Below are positions 36,325-45,421 of a DNA stretch of 64,000 nt, in pieces. The stretch is from Ceriagrion tenellum. Its lineage: Eukaryota; Arthropoda; Insecta; Odonata; Coenagrionidae. The notes beneath the pieces are model-generated. The model was not told where the DNA came from, did not search any database, and was given only the letters and a program-made list of their open reading frames with translations. The stretch lies in the NCBI GenBank assembly GCA_963169105.1, contig OY720643.1:22168373-22232372 (forward strand), read 5' to 3'. Every line of letters begins with the position of its first letter. The stretch's first letter is position 1. The translations under genes and the position numbers were made by a program.

Positions 36325-37040
36325 ATACAAAGATATATAAATCATGATATTCGACTCCACTGTATTGAAAAATATTCTGTTTCAAAATACTACAACCACG
36401 GTAAGAGCGTATTAAGGTACATTGTTCCAAAGATATTCAATAAATTGCCACAGTCAATTCGAGAAACTGACAAAATGTCATCATTAAAGAAAGAAGTGAA
36501 ACTAGTTATCAACAATGCAGTTGACTTAATATGGTATTCTGTTAAATCTGTTTCAATTACAATTTTCAAATAAATCTTCTAACTAATGAATGTTGTGCAC
36601 TTGTTTATTATGAAAAATTGTACATACATATCCTGAGGTATTTATGATTAAGAGGAATTTTAAATGGTGTTTATGAATATTTATATATTTCAATTACAAA
36701 TTAGGTTTTTCGTCGATATTCTAAATGATTTCTGACGGATCAATGTTGCGTTTGATTAAAAAAATTCATTCAAACTTTTGATTACACTTGTATACATTTG
36801 TTTACTAAAAAAACTTTTGTACTTATGCTACTAGAATTAATGATTTAATTGCATCTTTGAGTATATTTATGTGATTTTATTACATTTTAGGTTTTTAACA
36901 ATTCTTTAAATGTTTTTGACTGATCAATATCGTGAATTTATTTTTAATTAATAACAGCACCTGCTGACAAGCTATAGGCTTAGCAGGACTATATCTGTAA
37001 TTATATTGAGAATTAATGTAAAAAAATAGAATTAAATAGC
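36325..37040 (+). pseudogene. LINE ORF2 C-terminal relic with 3' UTR
   Basis: A frame open from 36325 to TAA 36571-36573 encodes RLHCIEKYSVSKYYNHGKSV followed by LRYIVPKIFNKLPQSIRETD and KKEVKLVI. 'Y..P..FN.LP..IR......FK..LK..L' is the usual C-terminus of CR1/Jockey-type LINE ORF2s. No upstream reverse-transcriptase motifs remain. The following 470 bp may be its 3' UTR: two diverged copies of TAGGTTTTT...GATCAAT (36703-36751 and 36889-36937), then a hairpin CCTGCT...AGCAGG (36960-36987). Confidence 0.5.
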
Positions 37041-37341
37041 CAAGAAACCTAAGTGGATAAGGTACAAGGCCTCATAGAAGCAGGATAAGTTCTCGACGCT
37101 TCAAGTATAATGAAGAAAGTAACTCAGCCATTTAGGGGAACTTATACACATATCTAACAGAATATAACGAACTCGGCTGATCACGCGTCTCCCGTGTCAA
37201 TGCGGGCTAGAGTCTGCTGTGGCGATATCGCAAGTAGAGGTATAAATACATGAACAAGCATCATATAGTTTACGTTCCATAGTTTGAGGCTCAACTATGA
37301 CAACTACTATTTGAATTCCACAAATGAATAAGTAACTTTGT

Positions 37342-37802
37342 TTCCTTCCACAGATTTATTTTCCTGGTACAACATGTTTCGACACAGCGATACCATCATG
37401 AGGTCTTTCATCATCAGGTTGAAAATCTTTCCCCCCTCCTGGAAGTGTCCCTATTCCTCACGGAAAAACTGAAACCACCGACCCTGCCACCCCATTCACC
37501 ATATCCTGATCACCGACCGCTACCTTAATCCCTAAAACCTCGAAGTTCCACACCACGTCAACCCTCCCCACCCCCCAACCCACCAACCCCACCCACCACT
37601 CACGTGGTCTCTCACGGGTTTTCCAGATTCATAGCCCAACCGCCATCCCTTACCTCCCACCCCCCTTGGTTTTCCCTCCTCACCTCCACCACCTACCTTC
37701 CCCCAAACCCCATATGATATCTGTGCATCTGGAAAAATTTGTACCTGATGATAACACCGCTGTGTCGAAACATGTTGTATCAGGAAAATAAATATGTGGA
37801 AG
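37342..37802. mobile_element. Penelope-like foldback with about 62-bp inverted arms
   Basis: TTCCTTCCACAGATTTATTT... (37342-37403) is complementary to 37741-37802 with only a handful of mismatches. Both arms contain ACAACATGTTTCGACACAGC next to CTGATGATA, which on the plus strand reads CCTGATGATAACACCGCTGT, GTCGAAACATG and AAATAAA. This is the conserved terminal motif of Penelope-like elements. The 340-bp interior is strongly C-rich on the plus strand, like the 3' UTR of the element at 35.5-35.9 kb. Inverted termini are common among Penelope-like insertions. The minus-strand frame 37532-37822 is low-complexity and not a gene. Confidence 0.6.
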
Positions 37803-38849
37803 GAAAAAATATACTTTTTCATTTATACTGCATCATATAATTCTTCACAATTAGACGTCCAAGGCCGACGAGCACTCAGTAAACGATCGGATGGGTATCT
37901 CTGCACTCGTTATCACACATGTACCTCGATTTAACTTAAAGAACTCCAACTAAGACGCGCAAATCACTAAAATGAGGGAAAACTGACAACCCTCTTCAAA
38001 CACATTGTAAGCAATAATATTCTATATGGTATGACATCGATTGGAAGAGGATAGGAAAGAACGCTAAAAATCCACCCCTCTAGAGTTCGTCGAAAATTAT
38101 AGCGGAGTAATATTAATTTGGCTGAGAAAGATATGAAAAGTAAATGAGTTTTAATGAACGTATAATTAAACAGAGCTCACTATCACAGATTCTTCGGTCA
38201 CATGACTTCATTCTCCTAACGGCATTGGTCATTTGTACAAATTGGCTGCGTTTTTAACTATGATTGCCATGTCACCTGGGACTGATTTCCAGTTTGAATC
38301 AGAAAACTCGTCTATTAATGTAAGAAAATCAAATTTTATGATGTCGCGGATCATTCATTCGTGATGGAAACTAAAAAATTAGCATTAATATTAGTGGCAG
38401 GGCACTTGACATTTTCCCAGAAATTTACATCAACTTTATCTTTCTAAAAGTAAATAGAGTACTCCAGGGTACGAGAAACACATCGAATTTCTTGCTGAGT
38501 AGTAAATAAATGACAGTGATCATCTTATCATTTTGCAACGCAAGTTACTAAAACTTGACGTCGCGAGTGAATTGACTGCGAATGGTGGACAGAGACAAGA
38601 GAAAAACAACCACAACCTTAGCCAGTATGATTAACTTCAAGCAAGAACATTTATATTAAAAACAAGTATTACAAATGAAAAAAAGCCCGTAGGCTAAATA
38701 CCGTATACTTGATCTATTTAAGACGATCACAAGTCACCACTGAAGCAGGTCCTTTCTCATTACAAGACTCTTCACTCGACCCCAACATACTCAGGCATCA
38801 GTGCTGTTGAAGAGAGGTGAGAGTTCCTTCTTTCTGGTTTATCAACTGA
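37803..38849. other. No gene recognised
   Basis: AT-rich, no recognisable coding, RNA or mobile-element signal. Confidence 0.5.
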
Positions 38850-38897
38850 CTTGCGGAATTTAATGTTTCCGGAAGGCCTGCATCAAAAGATTACAGT

Positions 38898-39482
38898 ATG
38901 TTTTTTTTTCTCGAGAGCAAAAACATCACTGAGGAAAGGTGTCACGGTATTTCCAGCACTTATTTCTCTGTTCTGGCTGCACAGTTCTCCTCCTATTTTT
39001 CTCAGACCTCCTTCCCCGAGGGGCAGAAAGAGTGGAGGTCAGGGGATGAATTGGATGCCAGAGGATACAAGTTAATGCTCTTAATTCCCCCCGCCCCCGG
39101 ACCCAGCTTCTACGCCTGCATCAGCACTCCTCGATTCTCCAAAAAGGGCGACAAAAATACATTCCTTCTCCGGCTCTTGTTTATCCAGAGCCCTCGAGGA
39201 GGTCGTGCTGATTTTTTTCGTGCGTCACCTTTAAAATACTCTATAATACTCCGGTCTCACGCCCCCTTCCCATTCCACACCTCTCCACATGGAAACAGAC
39301 TTAAATCACGCCACCTCGCCCATCGCTTCGCCCCTCATGTGCTCGACTCAAACCCTCCACAGGCACTTCTCTCTCTAGACGGGAACTTAAAGCAAGCAAG
39401 ACGTCCTTTCTTTAAGAATGCCCATCAGGTCTTTCTTTCCTCACCGTGTGTATCTCAACCAAACTCTTCCCTATTATTCTGA
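38898..39482 (+). other. Unassigned 195-codon open frame in a GC-richer block
   Basis: This is the longest frame outside the transposons, but it starts without a convincing ATG context and overlaps another frame (38851-39075). Its composition (many Ser, Pro, Phe, Arg; PPAPGPSFY, SHAPFPFHTSPHG) is what random CT-rich DNA gives. I recognise no domain. It could be conserved noncoding or untranslated-region sequence. I do not support a gene. Confidence 0.12.
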
Positions 39483-39639
39483 CACTCATTGTATCCGAAC
39501 GGGAATGACTTCTGACTCGTGACCGGATGTTTTCACGATTTCTCATTACCTAATTTCCAAGAACGTTTTGGTTTAAAAATTTGGTAAATATGTCCTTGGG
39601 CACAGTATTTAAAATAGTGGATTTACTAGAAGGGCTAGT

Positions 39640-39790
39640 TTAAGCCTTTTTTGGAAGGTGGGCACCAAAACACCCAGTTTTCCGAGGGGAAAAAGTTTGC
39701 GAAATCAAAGGGATCTGGGTTCGATTCCCGGTCCAAGCGAATGATTTTTTCCGCTGTAAATTTCTCAGAATTGAGGAAAACTTTTCTTAA
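39640..39790 (+). repeat. tRNA-derived SINE fragment
   Basis: An exact polymerase III B box GGTTCGATTCC (39718-39728) lies in a T-arm-like context (CTGGG/CCCGG). It is followed by AAGCGAATGATTTTTTCC, similar to the tail after the weaker box at 2.49 kb. No clear A box survives and no cloverleaf can be drawn, so it is not a functional tRNA gene. Confidence 0.4.
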
Positions 39791-39949
39791 TTTAAGTTAG
39801 CCACCGTTCAGGCAGCTTGGAGATGTTTCATCAATAAGCATATATTCTGTTCACTTTTATTATATACGTAAAATTAGAGAGCACTCCATCAGAATATTCA
39901 AACTTGAGTCAAAATTCTTTGTAATTGCTCATCACCTCAGCAATTTGAC

Positions 39950-40442
39950 GAAGTCCCTTAATCATTTATTGATCGTTCAATCCCAAGATTGGTAGACTGC
40001 AGCCCTCTATCTTTCCCTATCTGAGTTCCTTTGTTGACTTGTAGTTATAACGTACTCTCCTTTTAATTTGGTTTATGTAGTCATCCTTTGGTCTTCCTCA
40101 TTGAACTCTCTTCTCAATTTTTCCTTCAATTAAATTCCCCAACAATACATTTTGCCTCAGTATGTGTCCAATCCATATGGTTTTTCTGTTGTGAACTATG
40201 TTTGTTATAGCCTTTCCCTTTCTACACTTCAGTAAATTTTGTAATTTATAATTTTATCCGTCCCTTTGATCATTCTTTTGATAGCTCATTATCTTTTCTA
40301 GTCTACTTTTCAGATGGACCACATTTTCGGTGCACAGAGCATCCAAGCTCCACATAAATATTTTTCTTATTATATCTTCGTTTGCACTCTCTTCTTCTGT
40401 GAACTTAGTAGTTGCATTTTCGACATGACCAAATAGTTTCAT
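39950..40442 (-). pseudogene. LINE endonuclease/reverse-transcriptase C-terminal relic
   Basis: The minus strand reads FMWSLDALCTENVVHLKSRL (near 40350), then RKTIWIGHILRQNVLLGNLI and EGKIEKRVQ, a stop, and GRPKDDYINQIKRR (to about 40070). This reproduces the tail of many insect LINE polyproteins: 'WSVALYGCETWTL...LE.FEMW', 'R..WIGH(V/I)LR....L...IEG(R/K)(M/I)E.KR.(R)GRP...Y..Q(V/I)K'. Stops and frameshifts separate the blocks. It is a fossil of a different LINE lineage from the 28-32 kb element, which lacks the WIGHILR block. Confidence 0.65.
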
Positions 40443-40589
40443 TATATCTTAATCTATACATAAATATTTACTTTGACACTCTTCATAATAAGCTTGATGA
40501 AATATAACCTAGGGGTTGCAATTTAACTTCCTATTAATTCTTCATTTGGTGGTAACAATCTTTCACATTCGCAAGCTTCAAGCCCTTAT

Positions 40590-40985
40590 ATGTAGATTAT
40601 ATATTTGACTGCTTGAGAATTTTTTCAGAGACACCACTTACATATGAAGTATATGTTTCATGCATGTTTCCCATGAAGTCTGTGACAGACATATCTCCAG
40701 GCATTTTACTCGCGATTATGCGTCGTCTATGCCCTTTGTGCACGTGTTTGACACTCCAAAATGCTGCTTTGAATGTCGATTTAGATTCTTCCAGAAGTTC
40801 CTCTTGTAATGAGACAGCATGAAAAAACTTTTGTACTTGACATGAATTGCAACATTTTGAGCGATTTCAAATAACCCACAAAGAACTGCTCTAAACGTTT
40901 CCAATCTGTTTGCCGAAGAGAACGCTTGAATTGCAGTCGTGATGCCATCTATATGAACAAGGTTGAAACTCGTCTTCGCCTTAGT
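40590..40985 (-). other. Possible degenerate coding sequence, family unknown
   Basis: Two minus-strand frames look protein-like and adjoin. One (about 40985-40800) contains NLVHIDGITTAIQAFSSANR and LETFRAVLCGLFEIAQNVAI. The other (about 40880-40600) contains EELLEESKSTFKAAFWSVKH and RIIASKMPGDMSVTDFMGN. A single frameshift near 40830 would connect them. I do not recognise the family. Its neighbours are transposon relics, so a transposon or retrocopy origin is likely. Confidence 0.22.
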
Positions 40986-41826
40986 AAGTCTTTGTTTTCA
41001 CTTCAACTTGCAGGCGACATCCGTAATGTTGGAAAAGTGAATTTAACAGCAGAAATGGGAGTAATAATCATATATTATTACAGAAAGGTCTTTTTCTGTC
41101 ATTCCGTATATGCTCCGTTAATACTGCACCTACAGTGATAACTTAGGTATCATTTTAAACGTTGAATCACCGGCTTCTGACGAAAAATACAATCTCAATC
41201 TCAAATTTCACTATTTACCCAGTAATTTGACTTAAAAGTTTCGATTTTTCCATGTCGATTACTCGCTCGAGGTATATCGACTCCACATATTTTTTTTATT
41301 CTAAACTTCAAAAAAAGGTTTAAAATGAAAATAGTACGAAATTCACTTAGTGATTGTACATGGGTGAATGGTGATCTGGTAAGTCAATGCAATTAAAACT
41401 TTTTGATTTCATATTCATCATCATCATATACATTATTTCTCAAAGGTGTTATTTTGTCGCAACGCCATAACTCCCATAATTCTTCATCAAAATTAATGAT
41501 TCAAACATCGTTTTAAAGCTTATGTTCACCGCTATTGACGAAAAATAGAAAAATGGTTTAAAATTAACGTTTTTGTCAAAAAATCTAAAATTAAAGATTT
41601 TGTTAAAAAAATTATACAGTGCCACCTGTTGACAATATATAATCAACTAATCTGTTGGCTATTTTTACGTGCTTAAATGACTATTAAAGGCGCCATCTAT
41701 TAACACATCGTTTAGTTAGATTGTTTACATTCTACATGCAATCAGTGCGACCGTTTACCGTTTACGTTTACGTTATGTATCTTTAACACAAACATAAATA
41801 ACATATAATTGTCCATAGGAAGAAAC

Positions 41827-42145
41827 AGGTTGAAGAACAGGAAGAAATAAGGAAGAAATAGGAAGAAGCTGCATACTGTGCGAAATATTCGACAGGTAGA
41901 AGAACAGGAAGAAATAAGGAAGAAACAGGAAGAAGCTGAATACTATGCGAAACTTTCGACAGGTAGAAGAACAGGAAGAAATAAGGAAGAAACAGGAAGA
42001 AGCTGAATACTATGCGAAACTTTCGACAGGTAGAAGAACAGGAAGAAAGAAGGAAGAAACAGGAAGAAGCTGCATACTGTGCAAAATATTCGAAAGGCAG
42101 AAGAACAGGAAGAAAGAAGCTGCATACTGTGCGAAATATTCGCAC
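41827..42145 (+). repeat. 67-bp minisatellite, four full copies plus one shortened
   Basis: Units begin AGGTAGAAGAACAGGAAGAA at 41827 (first copy AGGTTGAAGAA), 41894, 41961 and 42028. A fifth copy of about 51 bp at 42095 lacks 16 internal bases. The array is strongly purine-rich on the plus strand. 67 is not a multiple of 3, so the long minus-strand frame through it (41783-42145) is a by-product of periodicity, not a gene. Confidence 0.95.
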
Positions 42146-42156
42146 GGGTCAGCTAG
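42129..42156 (+). mobile_element. Helitron 3' terminus
   Basis: A 7-bp hairpin GTGCGAA-ATA-TTCGCAC (42129-42145) is followed 11 bases later by CTAG (42153-42156) and a T. Helitrons end in CTRR with a short GC-containing hairpin about 10-12 bases upstream and insert between A and T, so this is the expected structure. The hairpin is formed by the last minisatellite unit. Earlier units have TTCGACA where this one has TTCGCAC and cannot pair fully. The 5' TC end was not identified, and no Rep/helicase protein is present, so this is a non-autonomous copy. Confidence 0.65.
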
Positions 42157-42814
42157 TATACCTTATTGTGATGATGATCGCATAAGAAAAGAAAGTAGTA
42201 CCTACGTGTTTTACAGTTCAAGAATTGATTTTGATTTACTGGTAAAAATGATGAGCATATTTTTTGAATGACACTAATGAATAAAGTGTGGTATGTGATA
42301 CATGTGTGTGCACTACATAACGTTATGCTTCTGTAATAATTACCATATAAATTTAAGGTAGAAAAAATATTCAATCAATCTACCGAAGCAATGGATCTTT
42401 TATTTTCAGTCTTAAATCTTTAAATGGATACAGAGTTATAACGTCTGCTCAATGAATGATATTTTTCAACGATAACGATTTTCAACGATATTAGTCACAA
42501 GGGAAATATTTCGATAGTAGAAAGTATTTTGAGAAAACAAAGTTCCACGATCACTACCGTAAAATAATTACAAAAGTAACCGATTAAACAGCTGTGCACT
42601 CAGGAAAAACTGTTCCGGATGCTATCTCTTAGAATTATCAGATAATCTAATTAAGCAAATGTCATCCTTACATACTACCCTGCGAGATGGCCAATTGGCG
42701 CGTGGGAGTTGAAATAGTTACGTTGTGGGATATCAGTTTCCTAAGTGATTCCTGAGTTACTTGATCGAAATTAACATGCACGGCTAAAATCAAGTTTCGC
42801 TCCAGATCAATTGA

Positions 42815-43016
42815 TTTTCTCCTTCGACACAGGCCATTACAATGTAAAGAAGTCTGCCATTAATGTGCTCGTTTGGTGAATTCTCCATTAACATAGCATT
42901 AGTTTTACACCATTTTTGGTGATTTAGCGATGAATTTGTGTTTGAAATGATGACATGCGCCAGAATTTCACGGATTTCTTTCGGTGATCGATGGCTGTAA
43001 AGACTCAGTAAGCACA
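42815..43016 (+). repeat. Diverged direct repeat, copy 1 (about 200 bp)
   Basis: The sequence around AATGTAAAGAAGTCTGCCAT continues into TAATGTGCTCGTTT, ends GACTCAGTAAGCACA, and recurs in the same order at 43446-43649 with moderate divergence. It is probably an unclassified interspersed repeat present twice. The minus-strand frame 42790-43140 overlapping it is not supported. Confidence 0.75.
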
Positions 43017-43445
43017 TAAATGGCCCCCTTGGGGTGGAAATGCTTGGGAAGATTGATGTCGTGAGAATAATGGTTATATCGAATCGAACGACCCTGGGCT
43101 CAAACAATTTCTCCTGGATTAGTCCAGAGCCTTCAGTCATCTAACGTCCATAACTCAACCCTGCAACCGAGCGAGCCGGCAGGTCATAAGATAGCGAGTG
43201 GAATGACTCTGCAGAAGATAAAAAAATAAATACATATTCTCAGGAGACGCTAATTGTATATCTTGACGGAGGCTGAGTAAACTCAACCCTATATCTTCGC
43301 GAGCAGGTGACTCTTGTGAAAATATTTGTTCTTCGTGACAGCAGGAAAAAATGGAGTGAGAGGAAAATTGAAATTTGAGAGATGCAAAGAAAAGCATAAA
43401 ACAAATAAAAAAGCACCGATCATCAACGTCACTCAGTATCGATGG

Positions 43446-43649
43446 TAATCTTCCTTCGATTCAGGTCTTCGTAATGTAAACAAGTCCGCCATTAATGTGC
43501 TTATTTAAATTTATTCTCTCTAAACATAGTGTGGGATATTTAACGTTTTTGATGATTTGTCAGTGCATTTGTGTTCTAAATTATGTCTGGCGTCACATAT
43601 TCGTAGATTTTCTTGGGTGTGCGATAGCGGTTAACGCTTAGTAAGCAAC
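43446..43649 (+). repeat. Diverged direct repeat, copy 2 (about 200 bp)
   Basis: Second copy (AATGTAAACAAGTCCGCCAT, TAATGTGCTTATTT, GCTTAGTAAGCAAC), about 630 bp downstream of copy 1. Its right end stops just before the TTAA that starts the probable piggyBac element, which may mark where that element inserted. Confidence 0.75.
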
Positions 43650-44199
43650 TTACCACATTAACCCATTAAAGCCCACGAGCAACGTAAGTTGCATTGAGAA
43701 CAAAAAACTCTCCTTCGCTCCAGAAAGCTCGCAAAGATGCAGGAAAATGCCCATTTCCTGAGTTGTCCCTCCTTCCAACCGAATTATTTTTATAAAGCGT
43801 CCAGGCAAAGAAATAACGGTGCTTCATCCCCCCGACCCTATAAGAGTCCTACGCCGACAGTTGTGCTTTTGACTCGATGCTGCTCGGGAATGTGTACCAT
43901 CTACTCAGCTGAACGCATTATTGATTTGAATATTCCAAAATGGCAAGTAAATATGTGTTTTCCTTTCAGGAAAATATTTTATGGTTTTGCTGGAAATTAA
44001 ATTTTTTTTTTAATTTTCAAACTTCTGATGCAACTTAAAGTTTCTCGTAGGCACTTAGTATAGTATGGATTTTTGCATCTTCCTTAGAAATGCATTCCTA
44101 AGCCTTAAAATATATAGTGTCCGGGTTGAATTCGTCCCACGCATTCATTAGGTTAGATAAGGGTATTAGTTTTAAATAAATAAACCCAGGTAGCATCAC

Positions 44200-44340
44200 T
44201 CATCAGCCCTATGTTGGCCCAATGTGGACTTCTTGTCAGCAAAGCTGGCCGATCAACCCAACTTAAACTGACATTGAGCCAACATTAGCTGTAGGTACCG
44301 TTTCCTATATCACTTGCCAACATTGGTACGATGCTGGAGC
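44200..44340. repeat. Quasi-palindromic TTGGCCAA-type repeat
   Basis: Variants of GTTGGCCCAATGTGG, CATTGAGCCAACATT and GCCAACATTGGTACG recur within 140 bp in both orientations. This gives a sequence that can fold on itself, as in some arthropod MITEs. It lies inside the probable piggyBac derivative, perhaps nested. Confidence 0.35.
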
Positions 44341-44661
44341 AATGTGCCATTTTGTGATTCCATTATTGTTTGACCTGTGTTGTTATGAGAACTTATGAGT
44401 GTATTGAATTAGTATTCTATAATCTAGTAGAGTTCTATAATCACTATGGATAGAGTTCTATCTGTATCCCTATAATCATTATGGCCATAGTTCCATAATC
44501 ACTCTATCACGGTATTACATGAGTGATTTATAACCTTAATATGTAGTTGTCTATAGCTATTCCGAGAACTAGAAATTTTGCAAGTGCAATTCACGATTGC
44601 TGTTCACTGTACAGTGAGAGCTTTACCACTTGTGACTTCTCGTCGTTCGAAACAAACTGTT

Positions 44662-45188
44662 ATGATGTAAGTACGCTAAATAAGTTCCCATCTGACAAGA
44701 ATTAGTTCACATCATATGCTGAAATGTAATATATATTTAAATATTAACCAAAATTAATAATATTCAGGTCTCGTAAAGATTTGACCGTAAATGATATAAT
44801 AAATATACTAGATGAAGAGGGCAATGAACGCGGGCCTCGGACAATAATAATAAGCGGACCGGAGGAAGATGCCGATGCTATCACGGATGAAGATTCCCAG
44901 GCATCAGATGCTGAGGTAACTGGGGATCCAACGTATCTCCCGCGGCGGGTTTTAGATTCGGAAGGAGAGCTTCAATCGAGGGACAAACTATATGAAGAAT
45001 CGCAGTTAGAGCAACCGTCGACATCCAAAGGAAGCAGGAGAGTCACCAAAAAACGCAAGCTGAGAGATTCGATTAAAAAATGGTCGTCCGATTTACCGAA
45101 GCTGAATTTTGAGATTACCCGAGTTTGTCCCCCCGCTAGCTCCAAGAAGATTATCAATCAATCAGTCTCCCTGGTAGCCGTGTGGTGA
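44662..45188 (+). pseudogene. piggyBac-like transposase, N-terminal part, with apparent 5' intron
   Basis: Cut-and-paste transposase fragment. Exon 1 ends ATGAT (44662-44666) before GTAAGT. A 101-bp intron would end at TATTCAG (44761-44767), and exon 2 begins GTCTCG, giving MMSRKDLTVNDIINILDEEG and an open frame to TGA 45186-45188 (141 residues). Matching the piggyBac/PGBD N-terminus are the SRK start, an acidic stretch with TDEDS, STSKGSRR and KKRK basic tracts and a KKWSSDLPKLNFEI block before the expected DDE domain. The catalytic domain and Cys-rich C-terminus are absent here. A weak donor (GTGAAA, 45185) overlaps the stop, so a further exon is possible but unseen. Alternative: start at TTG/ATG within exon 2 without splicing. 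Confidence 0.5.
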
Positions 45189-45421
45189 AAATGATTGCAA
45201 AGACCCATGTCGATAGAGCAGCGGGAAATCAAATTGAACAACCCTGGCCAATCATGTGCTTGCAGTGGCAGCTAAACATTTATTGCTGATTTTGTGTATT
45301 GGTTGAATTATCCTTAATTTTTATCGATAGTTACGTAATACCGTCCAGGCCTACTCAACGGGTGAGCAGTAAAATGAGTTTTCACGAACATAAATGACAC
45401 TTACATTATGACCAGGGTTAA

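Larger units (their letters stand above)
43662..45417 (+). mobile_element. Probable piggyBac-type deletion derivative
   Basis: The left edge TTAA(43658-43661)-CCCATTAAAGCCCACGAG and the right edge CCAGGG-TTAA(45418-45421) fit piggyBac-type ends, which start CCC/CCT and target TTAA. A subterminal palindrome GCAACGTAAGTTGC follows the left end. Inside lies the N-terminal part of a piggyBac-like transposase (44662-45188) but no DDE domain. Beyond the first three terminal bases the two ends are not obviously complementary, so the right boundary is tentative. At about 1.76 kb it is shorter than autonomous elements (about 2.3-2.8 kb), consistent with loss of the 3' two-thirds of the gene. Confidence 0.4.

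Noticed and set aside
37532..37822. 96-codon minus-strand Gly/Trp-rich frame
   Set aside because: It is encoded by the C-rich interior of the Penelope-like foldback. The Gly/Trp richness reflects GGN/TGG codons from base bias.
38898..39482. 195-codon plus-strand open frame as a gene
   Set aside because: It is the longest non-transposon frame, but it has biased composition, no domain, no ATG context or splice support, and overlaps another frame. Kept only as an unassigned open frame.
41783..42145. 120-codon minus-strand Phe/Leu/Ser-rich frame, like a membrane protein
   Set aside because: It is produced by a 67-bp minisatellite. Because 67 is not a multiple of 3, the repeat cycles through all frames, and the hydrophobic look comes from the polypyrimidine strand.
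45418..45421. Confident right end of the piggyBac-type element
   Set aside because: Only GGG-TTAA matches the left end and no longer inverted repeat is visible, so the boundary is reported as tentative only.
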